64,000 nucleotides of DNA from Bacteroidales bacterium (lineage in GTDB: Bacteria; Bacteroidota; Bacteroidia; Bacteroidales; UBA10428): assembly GCA_016930375.1 (NCBI GenBank), contig JAFGGU010000070.1, positions 1 through 64,000 on the forward strand. Direction: 5' to 3'. Under the pieces are notes generated by a model. The model had not been told where the DNA came from and searched no databases. It worked only from the letters and a program-made list of their open reading frames with translations. A program made the position numbers and the translations under genes. Below are positions 34,452 through 44,200 of this stretch, piece after piece (the first letter of the stretch is position 1; every line of letters starts with the position of its first letter).

Positions 34452-35338
34452 GTTTTCCAAAAATTGTAATAATTGAACCACTGGTAAGGATACTGTTCTA
34501 TCTTCTCCTCCATGGCGGTTATATATCCTGTGATGATGTTCTTCAGCATATCATCTCTTTTGGCAGGGCTTAACTGCAGGTCATAACGCTTTGGAGGCGT
34601 GGCATAAAAATGGTACCTGTATTTGCTGTCTTTCATGGCAAAGACAAAGGAAACCGGCACACCGAACTTCATGGCCAGGTAAAACGGTCCCGTTGGGAAA
34701 CTGGTCTTTTCTCCCAGGAATTCACACCTCATTGTTTTGCTTCCCGGCATGAAGCGGTCTCCGTGCATGCATATGATTTCATGATCTTTCAGAGCTTTGC
34801 TGATTTCATACACGTGATCATTATCCTCCCCAACGGGAATGATGTGAAAACTTTTACGCGTAAAAGCCGACAGGTATTCTTTGATTTTCTGATGCTCGGC
34901 ATCCAGCATAATGATATTGACTTTGGTATCAAGGCGCTCCAGCAAATGACCAGCCATTTCAAAATTACCGATATGCGCACTGATGAGCAGTCCGCCTGAT
35001 TTATCATTCACCAGCTGCTTCAGATGGTCCTCTCCGTCGAAATTGAAACTAAACCTGGGACTAAATCCTCCCATGACTGCAAATTTGTCGAGCAATACCT
35101 GGCCGAAAACGTAGTAATTCCTGTAAATTGCCAGTACTGACCTGTAAGCGCCGAATCCGAGTCTACGGTGGTAGAAATAATAAATATTTCTGAATGAAAC
35201 GGGATTAAAAGCAAAAAAGTAAAACGCCACAAATCGCAGCAGGAAATAGGCAAAAGGAAGACCGAGGTACTTTAATACGGTGATAAAGATCCTGTAACCG
35301 ACTATACCACCCCGGGTTTTGCCTTTCCATTCAGCCAC
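34448..35338 (-). CDS. LpxL/HtrB-like lipid acyltransferase
   Basis: The 296-residue protein has an N-terminal membrane anchor and the HxxxxE acyltransferase motif in SAHIGNFEMAG, plus MHGDRFMPGS and TGPFYLAMKFGVPV, as in LpxL-type lauroyl acyltransferases. In lipid A synthesis these enzymes use acyl-ACP donors. Here, 6 bases downstream of an ACP gene in the pigment locus, it probably transfers the ACP-bound aryl-polyene or a fatty acyl chain to a lipid or glycolipid acceptor at the inner membrane. It could instead be a second lipid A acyltransferase, but the operon position argues against that. Confidence 0.85.
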   Translation of the reverse strand: MAEWKGKTRGGIVGYRIFITVLKYLGLPFAYFLLRFVAFYFFAFNPVSFRNIYYFYHRRLGFGAYRSVLAIYRNYYVFGQVLLDKFAVMGGFSPRFSFNFDGEDHLKQLVNDKSGGLLISAHIGNFEMAGHLLERLDTKVNIIMLDAEHQKIKEYLSAFTRKSFHIIPVGEDNDHVYEISKALKDHEIICMHGDRFMPGSKTMRCEFLGEKTSFPTGPFYLAMKFGVPVSFVFAMKDSKYRYHFYATPPKRYDLQLSPAKRDDMLKNIITGYITAMEEKIEQYPYQWFNYYNFWKT

Positions 35339-35344
35339 AACAGG

Positions 35345-35593
35345 CTATTTCTTGTTTATACAATTGGAAATGTATCCGTACAGATCGTCCAGTGTTCTGA
35401 TGGCAGTCATTTCTTCGCCTTTCAGTGTAAGGCCGAATTCCTTCTGAACGATAACAGCAATGTCAACAAAATCAAGACTCTCGAGTCCTAAATCGTCTTT
35501 AAGATGCGCCGAGGGTATAATTTTCGCTTCATCAATTTCAAATTCCTCGATCAGAAAAGTCTTGATAATCCCCGCAATTTCTTCTTTCGTCAT
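35345..35593 (-). CDS. Acyl carrier protein (ACP 2)
   Basis: The 82-residue acidic protein has the carrier motif DDLGLESLDFVDIAV with the pantetheine-bearing serine. It lies between KS 3 and the acyltransferase on the minus arm. It differs clearly from ACP 1 in sequence (ESLD rather than DSID), so the two probably serve different steps. Confidence 0.93.
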   Translation of the reverse strand: MTKEEIAGIIKTFLIEEFEIDEAKIIPSAHLKDDLGLESLDFVDIAVIVQKEFGLTLKGEEMTAIRTLDDLYGYISNCINKK

Positions 35594-35625
35594 ACTAAAT
35601 GAATAGATATAGATTGTATTTTGTT

Positions 35626-36846
35626 TTACTTATATTTTTTGATAATAAGTGTTGAGTTGGTGCCCCCGAACCCAAATGAATTCGAAAGGAAAGTGTTGAA
35701 TTCCCTGTGGGTGGTTTTGGTAACAATATTTAACCTGGCTGAGAATTCATCGGGTTCTTCAAAATTAATATTCGGCGCAATAAAGGAATGTTGCATCATC
35801 AGCATGGAATAAACCACTTCACTGGCTCCTGCCATCCAAAGTTCATGCCCGGTCATCGATTTGGTAGATGATACGAGGGGTTTAAAACTCCCGAAAACCT
35901 GATCCAGTGCTTTTGCTTCGTTTTGGTCCCCGATAGGTGTTGATGTAGCATGTGCGTTGATGTAGTCGATTTGGTCCGGTGTAACCCGGGCATCCCTTAA
36001 GGCCATGTCAATAGCTCTGACGGGTCCATCCACATCGGGTACCGATATATGCTTTCCATCAGAAGAGAAACCGTAACCGACAATTTCTGCCAAAATAGGT
36101 GCTCCTCTTTTAAGGGCGTGGTCCAGGCTTTCTATGATCACGGTTGCTGCACCGCCACTCGGGACAAGGCCGTCCCTGTTTTTGTCGAACGGGCGAGAAG
36201 CCTTTTCCGGGGCAGATTCAAGCTTTGAAAATGCACCCAGTGCGTCAAAACTTCCCACACAGAAAAGGTTGACTTCTTGCGAACCGCCACAGATTATCAT
36301 ATCCTGGTAGCCGTGCCGGACCATATGAAAACCCATGCCGATGGCATGAGAGCCACTGGCACAGGCACCGCTGAGCGTAAAGTTCACGCCCCTTAGCCGG
36401 AAGATAACCGACAGGTTCATGGTGACGGATGAATTCATCGATTGAAAAACAGCTCCTGATCCAACCATGGTCGTATCCCGTTTTTCGCGGATGATGTCGG
36501 CGCTCTGGATGACGGATGGTGTGGAGCTGTCGTTACCGAAAATGATACCGACTTCGTGATTATCAAAATAGGCTTCACCGAGATTTGCATTTTTCAATGC
36601 TTCAGAAGTAGAAACATAAGCATATTCCGCATGATCGGGCATGCAAACCCGTGCCCGCCTGTCGAGAATTCCCTTTAAATTAGGCCTCTCAAGTTTGCCT
36701 GTAAGCCCTGACTGATAACCATAGGATTTCCTGATTTCATCCAGAACAATTCCGGATTTTCCCTGGTAAAGAGCGTTTTTTACCTCCTCCAGATTTTTTC
36801 CGATGGAGGAGTAAATTCCGATGCCGGTGATGACAACCCTGTTCAT
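35626..36846 (-). CDS. Beta-ketoacyl-ACP synthase (KS 3)
   Basis: The 406-residue FabB/FabF-type protein has Cys162 in TLSGACASGSHAIG and the histidines in NAHATSTPIGDQNE and KSMTGHELWMAGAS; all catalytic residues are present. It lies between ACP 2 and FabG on the minus arm, which also holds the ammonia-lyase and a hotdog dehydratase. Those genes give a complete elongation set except for the complementary dehydratase half. The sequence ends SFGFGGTNSTLIIKK, as in standard FabF. It likely carries out starter or early elongation condensations. Confidence 0.92.
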   Translation of the reverse strand: MNRVVITGIGIYSSIGKNLEEVKNALYQGKSGIVLDEIRKSYGYQSGLTGKLERPNLKGILDRRARVCMPDHAEYAYVSTSEALKNANLGEAYFDNHEVGIIFGNDSSTPSVIQSADIIREKRDTTMVGSGAVFQSMNSSVTMNLSVIFRLRGVNFTLSGACASGSHAIGMGFHMVRHGYQDMIICGGSQEVNLFCVGSFDALGAFSKLESAPEKASRPFDKNRDGLVPSGGAATVIIESLDHALKRGAPILAEIVGYGFSSDGKHISVPDVDGPVRAIDMALRDARVTPDQIDYINAHATSTPIGDQNEAKALDQVFGSFKPLVSSTKSMTGHELWMAGASEVVYSMLMMQHSFIAPNINFEEPDEFSARLNIVTKTTHREFNTFLSNSFGFGGTNSTLIIKKYK

Positions 36847-36867
36847 AAGAAATTGAGAAAACTAATA

Positions 36868-37596
36868 TTATGTATATAATCCGCCATTTACCGAAATCAC
36901 CTCGCCTGTAATGTAGGATGCCTTTTCAGAAGCCAGGAAACAAACGGCTTCTGCAACCTCTCCGGGCAGGCCAAAACGATTAAGTGGTATAAGATTCTTC
37001 AGTTCATCTTCATTCAGGTCTTTCGTCATATCGGTTTTAATGAAACCGGGTGCAACCGCGTTGACCGTTACGCGTTTCTTGCCAATTTCCTGGGCCAGCG
37101 CCTTGGTGGCTCCTATTATGCCGGCTTTGGCGGCCGAGTAATTCACCTGACCGGGGAGTCCTTTTAATCCGGACAGGGAAACTACGTTGACTATCCTGCC
37201 GTATTTTTTTACCAGCATGTTTTTGAGGAGAAAACGGGTAACATAAAAGAAACCACCCAGGTTGGTATCAAGAACATCTTGCCAGTGGCTGTTTTCCATC
37301 CATATCATCAGGTTATCTTTCCTGATTCCGGCATTATTCACGAGAACTTCAATATATTCATCGGGGTTTTCCACCTGCCATTTGCCAAGTACATTTTCAA
37401 CCTGTGCATGATCAGCCACATCGAACTTCAACAGGGCACCAGAATTGCCGGCCTCATGAACCCGTTCAAGGGTCTTGCCCGCTTCTTCCTCATTGGCCAG
37501 ATAGTTAATGAGTACATGGTAACCCATTTCGGCCAATCGGACACAAACTGCTCTTCCAATTCCTCTTGAACCTCCAGTCACAAGCGCGTACTTCAT
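36868..37596 (-). CDS. 3-oxoacyl-ACP reductase (FabG-like SDR)
   Basis: The 242-residue short-chain dehydrogenase has the NADP-binding motif VTGGSRGIGRAVC, NNAG (LVNNAGIRKDN), the catalytic Ser in SLSGLKG and the Tyr-Lys pair in VNYSAAKAG. It ends with FLASEKASYITGEVISVNGG. These are standard FabG features. It reduces the 3-oxo group after each condensation and lies between the ammonia-lyase and KS 3. No enoyl reductase is present, as expected for a polyene whose double bonds are kept. Confidence 0.93.
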   Translation of the reverse strand: MKYALVTGGSRGIGRAVCVRLAEMGYHVLINYLANEEEAGKTLERVHEAGNSGALLKFDVADHAQVENVLGKWQVENPDEYIEVLVNNAGIRKDNLMIWMENSHWQDVLDTNLGGFFYVTRFLLKNMLVKKYGRIVNVVSLSGLKGLPGQVNYSAAKAGIIGATKALAQEIGKKRVTVNAVAPGFIKTDMTKDLNEDELKNLIPLNRFGLPGEVAEAVCFLASEKASYITGEVISVNGGLYT

Positions 37597-37618
37597 TAAT
37601 TATCAAAAAGTTAAGTTT

Positions 37619-39160
37619 TTAATTAATTTTAATAAATAAACTGCAAAGGTAGTCTTTAATTCTCTTTATTTCAACATATTTTATAGTATCCTCCGTGAAT
37701 CGTGGTACGATATTCCTCAACACCCGGTATTTTTCACGGTTATAACCGGATAACCTGGGTTCATAGGACAGGTAATCAATGGCCTGTATGAGGGTTATCA
37801 GCTCAATTGACAAGACCTGGTAGGTATTGTCGATTACTTTCCGTGCAAACTGCGCCGAATTTGTGCCCATACTTACGATATCCTGATTGTCATTGTTGTT
37901 GGATATGCTGTGTACGTAATTTGGGAATGATAAGGTTTGGTTTTCTGCAACAGTTGAAGTAGCAGTGAACTGAGCACCCTGCATACCGAAATTAACTCCC
38001 AGTTTACCCAGGTTAACAAATGGCGGCAGTTTATTGTTCAGTTTATCGTTCATCAGGTAATTTATCTGTCTCTCAAGCAACATGGATAATTTGGTGATGG
38101 CAATTTTCAGCTTGTCCATTTCAAAAGACACGTAATCGCCATGGAAATTGCCGCCATGAAAGATGTTGCTGTTTTTGGCATCGATTACAGGATTATCGCT
38201 AGACGAATTGGCCTCATCGAGCAGCACCTTTTCAGCTGCTTCAAGGGTATCCAGTATTGGTCCCAGGATCTGGGGAACACACCGAATGGAATAATACTCC
38301 TGGACCTTATCGGCAATCACATATTCCTTACCCTGCTTACCATTAAAAAAATGATCTTCCCTTTTTCGGATCAGCTTACTGTCATGCAGGATCATTCTCT
38401 CCAGTTCGGCAATCCTGTTTTGTCCGTGATGTTTCTTAACCTGGTTCAGCTCCGCGGAAAAGTAATCATCAAATGACCTAACAATTTCATTGATCATCGA
38501 AGCCGCTGTTACTGCCCAGTAAATTAGATTTCTGGCATGCATCAGGTTGAAAATGCCTGTACCTGTCATGAAACAGGTGCCGTTGATCAGTGATAAACCT
38601 TCACGGAGATGAATCGAAATGGGTTTGAGATTATGCTGAGCAAAGGCCTCCGCGGTAGGCACTATTTTCCCTTGGTAAAAAACCTCTCCTTCACCGATCA
38701 GGGCCAGGGCTATATGGGCAAGCTGAACCAGATCACCGCTTGCACCAACGCCGCCATGTTCGGGTACAACAGGAGTAATCTGAAGATTTATCAGACCACA
38801 GATCAATACCGGCACTTCGGGGTGAATTCCGGAAAATCCGTGTGAAAAATTATTCAGCAGGGTAATCATGGCAGATCTCACATAAACAGGATCCACAGGT
38901 TCACCGCATCCTGAGGCATGGCTCCGGATGGCATTATAATGAAGCTTCAGCCGGTCAGCTTCATCAATCCTGTATTGTGCCATGGGTCCAAGCCCGGTAT
39001 TGATGCCGTAAATAATTTTATCCTTATGGAATGTTTCGAGAAAAACATGGCTTTTTTGAATTCTTTCCAGTGCCTGCGGGTGAATCCTGAGCTCTTCATT
39101 ATCCAATAAAACGCGCTGATAATCATCCAATGTTATTCTTCGATCGCCTATCGTCAGCAT
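37619..39160 (-). CDS. Aromatic amino acid ammonia-lyase (tyrosine ammonia-lyase type)
   Basis: The 513-residue member of the HAL/PAL/TAL family forms its MIO cofactor from Ala140-Ser141-Gly142 (EHGGVGASGDLVQL). The catalytic Tyr lies in IIYGINTGLGPM. From memory, the text is close to the Flavobacterium johnsoniae tyrosine ammonia-lyase from the flexirubin locus (NTGxGPMAQYRI, IRSHxSG, GNFHGDYxSxEMDKLK, NNNDNQDIVSMGTNSA). It would convert tyrosine to 4-coumaric acid, the aryl starter of flexirubin-type pigments. The SH pair at residues 80-81 also occurs in histidine ammonia-lyases, so histidine use cannot be excluded from sequence alone, but the context strongly favours an aryl starter. It is the first gene of the minus arm. 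Confidence 0.88.
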   Translation of the reverse strand: MLTIGDRRITLDDYQRVLLDNEELRIHPQALERIQKSHVFLETFHKDKIIYGINTGLGPMAQYRIDEADRLKLHYNAIRSHASGCGEPVDPVYVRSAMITLLNNFSHGFSGIHPEVPVLICGLINLQITPVVPEHGGVGASGDLVQLAHIALALIGEGEVFYQGKIVPTAEAFAQHNLKPISIHLREGLSLINGTCFMTGTGIFNLMHARNLIYWAVTAASMINEIVRSFDDYFSAELNQVKKHHGQNRIAELERMILHDSKLIRKREDHFFNGKQGKEYVIADKVQEYYSIRCVPQILGPILDTLEAAEKVLLDEANSSSDNPVIDAKNSNIFHGGNFHGDYVSFEMDKLKIAITKLSMLLERQINYLMNDKLNNKLPPFVNLGKLGVNFGMQGAQFTATSTVAENQTLSFPNYVHSISNNNDNQDIVSMGTNSAQFARKVIDNTYQVLSIELITLIQAIDYLSYEPRLSGYNREKYRVLRNIVPRFTEDTIKYVEIKRIKDYLCSLFIKIN

Positions 39161-39353
39161 TTTTGTTATAAGGTTAAAAGAAGTAAAATATTAAAATGTT
39201 CAATTCAAAGGATTTGGGGTTAGTGTCAAAAAGGCTGCAAAATAATAAAAAAATCAGTGTAATTGTAATTAGGGTCATGTGATTTAGTTTAAACGGTTTT
39301 TTATTGAACATACGTTGTTAATTTTTAAGTGTTTTTGCAGATACTTTTAATAT

Positions 39354-39361
39354 TATCTTTA
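39354..39361 (+). promoter_or_regulatory. Possible -7 box before the outer-membrane protein gene
   Basis: TATCTTTA matches seven of eight positions of TAnnTTTG, 46 bases before the ATG at 39408. A TTG at 39335-39337 lies 16 bases upstream, a little closer than usual. The rest of the 247-base divergent region (39161-39407) is AT-rich, with no other clear signal. Confidence 0.35.
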
Positions 39362-39407
39362 GTGCTTTACAAGAATCATTCATCATCAATTACCCAAAAC
39401 TTTTGCC

Positions 39408-40091
39408 ATGAAAGACCTGTTTAAACCAACTTCATCCCTCAGGGGAAAACTGCTAAAAGCATTGCTGATCATGCCATTCATTCTTCAGAGTGCCCTGCTT
39501 CAATCCCAGGAATCAACGCCAGACCATGCCGTGTATCCCACTTTCGGCTTTGGTATCGGATTCTTTTACCCGCGAGATGTGAATGATTACATTGAAGCCT
39601 CACTTCCATCCGGGTATGTCACCGAATACGGTTTCACTGAACTGATCATGTATCTCGACCTGCATGCCGGGATAACCTTTAGAATGAAACAGTTTGATAT
39701 TTCTGGTATGGTGGAGTATGACATTGCACCCAAACTGGTCATGATCACCAATGGGGATGATTTAAGTTTCATGTACAACCGCTTTGCACCTGGTATAAGC
39801 GCCAATTATTACATTCCTGTGGCCTCGGGCAGGCATGCTTTTTTTATCGGCGGAGGGGTAAATTACAGTTTCATGAAACTGGACGATTTCAAGGCATCGA
39901 GTCCCGGACTCAGATTGCAGGCGGGTTTCAGCCTGCAATTAAACAAGTTCAATCTTCAACCGTTTGGTGCCTTCAACTATGCGGGCGCCACCGATTCTTC
40001 TGATCCTGCATGGGAAGATTTCAGGATGAATTATACCAGCGGTCAGATTGGGGTAAACCTGTCATTTCACCAGAGGATGAATTACAAATAA
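39408..40091 (+). CDS. Outer-membrane beta-barrel protein
   Basis: The 227-residue protein has a signal peptide (LLKALLIMPFILQSALLQSQ) and alternating, aromatic-edged beta strands (FGFGIGFFYP, YIPVASGRHAFFIGGGVNY, IGVNLSFH). This suggests an eight-to-ten-stranded OmpW/OmpA-like barrel. It opens the third arm of the pigment locus and lies 34 bases before the glycosyltransferase gene, so it may take part in product delivery. That link is positional only; a promoter-like box for the next gene lies between them. Confidence 0.65.
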   Translation: MKDLFKPTSSLRGKLLKALLIMPFILQSALLQSQESTPDHAVYPTFGFGIGFFYPRDVNDYIEASLPSGYVTEYGFTELIMYLDLHAGITFRMKQFDISGMVEYDIAPKLVMITNGDDLSFMYNRFAPGISANYYIPVASGRHAFFIGGGVNYSFMKLDDFKASSPGLRLQAGFSLQLNKFNLQPFGAFNYAGATDSSDPAWEDFRMNYTSGQIGVNLSFHQRMNYK

Positions 40092-40093
40092 GT

Positions 40094-40101
40094 TATATTT
40101 G
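40094..40101 (+). promoter_or_regulatory. -7 promoter box for the GT2-DUF2062 gene
   Basis: TATATTTG fits TAnnTTTG exactly. It would start transcription near 40107, which rules out the track's TTG start at 40099 and supports the ATG at 40126 or 40135. Confidence 0.5.
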
Positions 40102-40125
40102 CAGCCTGTTGCAGAAAAACAAAGC

Positions 40126-41286
40126 ATGGTCGGCATGAACTGGTGTGTTGTGATTCCTACTTTCAACAATGCAAATACGCTGGAAAAGGTAATTCAGGAT
40201 GTATTGCAGTATACCGGTCATGTAATCGTTGTGAATGACGGATCCACCGATAATACACCTATGGTTCTTCAACGGTTCCCCAACATCATCACTGTAAGCT
40301 TTTTCCGTAACAAGGGGAAAGGTTTTGCGCTCAGGAAAGGATTTGAAAGGGCACTTCAGGAGGGTTATACGCATGCTGTAACACTGGATTCGGACGGACA
40401 GCATTACGCATCCGACATCGAAAAAATCATCCGGGAAGCTGAAACATCTCCCCAAACTCTCATTGTCGGCAGTCGTACTCTCCCCCGGGAGAAGCTGCGG
40501 AAAGGCAGTGGCTTTGCCAATAAATTCTCCAACTTCTGGTTCAGGTTCATTACTGGTGTTACTTTGCCGGATACGCAATCCGGTTTTCGCCTCTACCCGC
40601 TGGAAATGATCAAAAATATCCGGTTTGTCACCCGGAGATATGAATTTGAACTCGAAGTTCTGATACGGTCAGCGTGGAAGGGTATTCAGCTGATCGGCAT
40701 TCCAATCCAGGTGTATTATCCTGCCAGGGCGGAACGCGTAAGTCATTACCGGCCGTTTACAGACTTTATGCGGATCAGTCTCCTGAATGCTATATGTGTG
40801 ATCATTGCCCTTTTCTATGTCAAACCATTTTCTTTCCTGCAGTACCTGAGAAAGGAAAGTATCAAGGGATTTCTTCGGAAACATGTTCTGCAAACAGGAG
40901 ATTCAGTTGCCAAAATTACTTTTTCAGTAATGCTTGGCGTGTTCATGGGTATTGTCCCCATATGGGGTTACCAGTTAATTACTGCGATAGCGCTTGCGTA
41001 CTTTCTCAGGTTGAACAAACTCATCGTTGCCGTTGCTGCCAATATCAGCATCCCCCCCATGATACCTTTTATCCTTTACCTGAGCTATGTTGCAGGGGGC
41101 ATTGTCCTTTCCGGCGATAATCATCTGTCCTTTAGCAGTGATATTTCCCTGACCTGGGTCCGGGACAACCTGTTTCAATATATTATCGGGAGTCTGATTT
41201 TCGCGGTGGTGGCTGCACTTTTTTTCGGTCTTCTGACGTATATTCTGTTGAAAGTGATTCGCAGAAAGCCTGCCCTAATCAACTAA
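40126..41286 (+). CDS. GT2 glycosyltransferase fused to DUF2062 membrane domain
   Basis: The protein has about 386 residues. The N-terminal GT-A domain (about 1-225) reads WCVVIPTFNNANTLEKVI, VNDGSTDNTP and the acidic motif LDSDGQHYASD, like dolichyl-phosphate-type GT2 enzymes. A C-terminal DUF2062 segment (about 240-380) with three or four membrane helices includes FMGIVPIWGYQLITAIALAY. It probably moves a sugar onto a lipid acceptor at the inner membrane. Glycosyltransferases are regular members of aryl-polyene loci. It lies 3 bases before the MMPL-PlsC-methyltransferase fusion gene, so the two are co-translated. The start was chosen from the promoter box; the second ATG at 40135 is equally possible. 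Confidence 0.87.
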   Translation: MVGMNWCVVIPTFNNANTLEKVIQDVLQYTGHVIVVNDGSTDNTPMVLQRFPNIITVSFFRNKGKGFALRKGFERALQEGYTHAVTLDSDGQHYASDIEKIIREAETSPQTLIVGSRTLPREKLRKGSGFANKFSNFWFRFITGVTLPDTQSGFRLYPLEMIKNIRFVTRRYEFELEVLIRSAWKGIQLIGIPIQVYYPARAERVSHYRPFTDFMRISLLNAICVIIALFYVKPFSFLQYLRKESIKGFLRKHVLQTGDSVAKITFSVMLGVFMGIVPIWGYQLITAIALAYFLRLNKLIVAVAANISIPPMIPFILYLSYVAGGIVLSGDNHLSFSSDISLTWVRDNLFQYIIGSLIFAVVAALFFGLLTYILLKVIRRKPALIN

Positions 41287-41289
41287 CCA

Positions 41290-44200
41290 ATGGACAAGCT
41301 TTTTTTATATGTCTATCACTTCTTTCAGAAACGAAGACTTCGTCTTTTCATAATCATAACTCTTCTTACCGCTTTTGCCACTTTTCTCGCTTCACGGATC
41401 CGGCTTGAAGAGGATATTAACCGGATGATCTCGGGAGATGGCACACAGGGTCTTATGAGCCGGGTAGTAGAACAATCCAAAATGCTCGATAAGATCATCG
41501 TTACGGTCTCTGCTGCGGATACGACCAGGCCGCTCATTCCCGAGGAACTGATCCGTATTGGTGATCAGTTTGCCGACAGCCTGAACGCACAGGCCTTCGC
41601 TCCATTTGTTAAAGGTTTGACATACAGGATGTCTGACACACTTACGGAAGCACTTTTTGATATCGTGTACGAGAATCTTCCTCTTTTTCTGGAAGAAGAA
41701 GATTATTCGCGTCTTGATACCCTGCTCCGGCCTGAGAATATACAGGCAGCGCTGAACAATAACCTCAGGAGCCTGCTTTCACCGGCGAGTTTTACCATGA
41801 AACGGATAATTGTGCGCGATCCGGTCGGAATAGGCACCATGGCCCTGGGCCGTTTAGGTTCCTATCAGAATGATGAGAACTATACCCTGCTCGACGGATG
41901 CGTGTTTTCACGCGACAAGAAGCACCTGATGATGTTCATCAGCCCGGCATTGCCTTCGAATGAAACATCAGGGAATTCAGGGTTCGTTAAAAAACTCGGG
42001 CAGTTGGCGTCACAGGTCGCCGGTTCTTATGAAAACCAAGCCAGGATCGAATATTTTGGCTCCGCCATTGTGGCGGTCGGCAATGCTGATCGACTGAAGA
42101 GAGATATCCGGTTTACCCTTACCATTACAATAATTCTTTTATCCCTGATCATTACTTTTTCTGTAAAAAAGAAAAAGCTGTTCCCGTTCATCTTTCTTCC
42201 GGCTGTATTTGGCGGACTGGTTGCCCTGGCTTTCCTGTACCTGTTTCAGGGTAAAATATCTGTCATCTCGCTCAGCATTGGTTCGGTAATCATGGCCATA
42301 ACAGTTGATTACGCCCTCCATATCACAACCCATTATAAGCACAAGCACTCCATTATCGATACCATCAAAGACGTCTCCTTTCCCATCATTGTCTGCGGAT
42401 TTGCCACGGCATTTGAGTTCCTTACCCTGGTTTTCGTTTCCTCAGAATCGTTGCATGAACTGGGCATACTGGCGGCCATAAGCGTGTTGACCGCCGCCTT
42501 TTTTACCATGGTGGTGTTGCCTCATATCCTCGACGCCACACGTAGTGAAAAAGATGAGACAGAAGAGAAAAATTACCTTGAAAGGGTTTTGGATAAAATC
42601 ACCCTTTACAGCTTTCATAAAAACAAGCTTCTATTGCTTTTTATGGCGCTTGTCACAATACTCTCCCTGTACTATTTGAAACGGGTGGGTTTTGAAACCG
42701 ACATGATGAAAATGAATTACATGTCAGACGAGCTTAAAAAGACAGAGGAAAATCTGAACAGGATCAACAATGCCAAGCTGAACTCAGTTTACCTGGTGGC
42801 ACATGGAAGCAACATGCAAAAGGCGCTGATCAGCAATGAAAACGTGCTGAGAAAAGCTGATGCGCTCATTCAGCAGGGTGTCATCAAAAGTTATTCTTCA
42901 CCCAGTTCGCTTTTGATGTCCGATTCCCTCCAGCTTCAAAAGATTGATCGATGGAACAGCTTCTGGCAAAAAAAAGGGAAAGACCAGTTTTTGGAGTCAC
43001 TGGATGAGAAGGCCATTGCGGCAGGCTTTAAACCCAGTTCATTTGGTGAATTTTCCGGTCTCTTAAAAAAAGAGTTTTCAGTAGCGGATTCCGCCACCTT
43101 TAAAGCGCTGGAAAAAATCTTTTTTGTGGATAATATTTCGGTCACACCTTCGCTGGCCACCATTGTGACAATACTTAAGGTTGACAACAGAGGAAAGGAA
43201 CAGGTGACCGAAAGTTACGGCAGCATGGATGGCGTGGTAGTGATCGACCGCAAGTCCATCCTTTCCGGCATAGTGAATACCCTGGGTGAAGACTTCAGTT
43301 TCATTGCCAATGTGAGCCTCTTGTTAATTCTTGGAGTCCTGATCTTTGCCTTTGGTCGCATTGAACTGGGTGTGATCACTTTTATTCCGATTTTTTTCAG
43401 CTGGATATGGACGATGGGTTTCATGGGTTTTTTCGGCATCAGGTTCAACATCTTCAATATTATCATCTCTTCATTTATCACCGGTCTGGGTATCGATTAC
43501 AGCATTTACATCATGCAAGGCCTGGTACAGGGATATAAAACAGAAAACGCCAACCTTTTGTCCTACAAGACGTGCATCCTGATTTCAGTAATGATATCAA
43601 TTTCCGGAACAGGGGTTCTAATCCTCGCTCAACATCCCGCTTTGCATTCGATAGCCCTGATTTCCATAGTCGGATTACTTTCGGTGGTGCTGATTTCCTA
43701 TACTTTCGAGCCGGTATTCTTTTACTGGCTGGTTTCAAAAAAGAACCGGAAGCGTTTATTGCCGGTTACCTTATCAGATATTCTGCTCACCATCATCGTA
43801 TTTTCTATTTTTGTGACCGGATGCCTGATCATGAATCTCCTGCTCGGAATTGTGGTTTTACTTCCGCTTCCGTCCCGGAATAAGAAACTGATCATGCACC
43901 GGTGTATGGTTTTCTGGTGCAAGGTTCCGGTTTATGCCATGTTGCATATCCGCAAGAAGATCATTAACCTGGGCGGTGAAGACTTCAGTAAACCTGCGAT
44001 TATCATCAGCAATCACCAATCACACATCGACCTTCTTTTATTGCTGATGCTTCATCCGAAAATGATCGTTCTCACCACGAAATGGGTATGGAATAATCCC
44101 ATTTACGCACTGGTAATCAGATACCTTGATTACTACCCGGTATTGGGCGGCTATGAGGAACTTACCGATAAACTAAAAGCCAAAGTAAACGAGGGCTATT

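Noticed and set aside
40674-41120. 148-residue plus-strand ORF in another frame of the glycosyltransferase gene
   Set aside because: It overlaps the well-supported GT2-DUF2062 frame completely and is Cys-rich without any family pattern.
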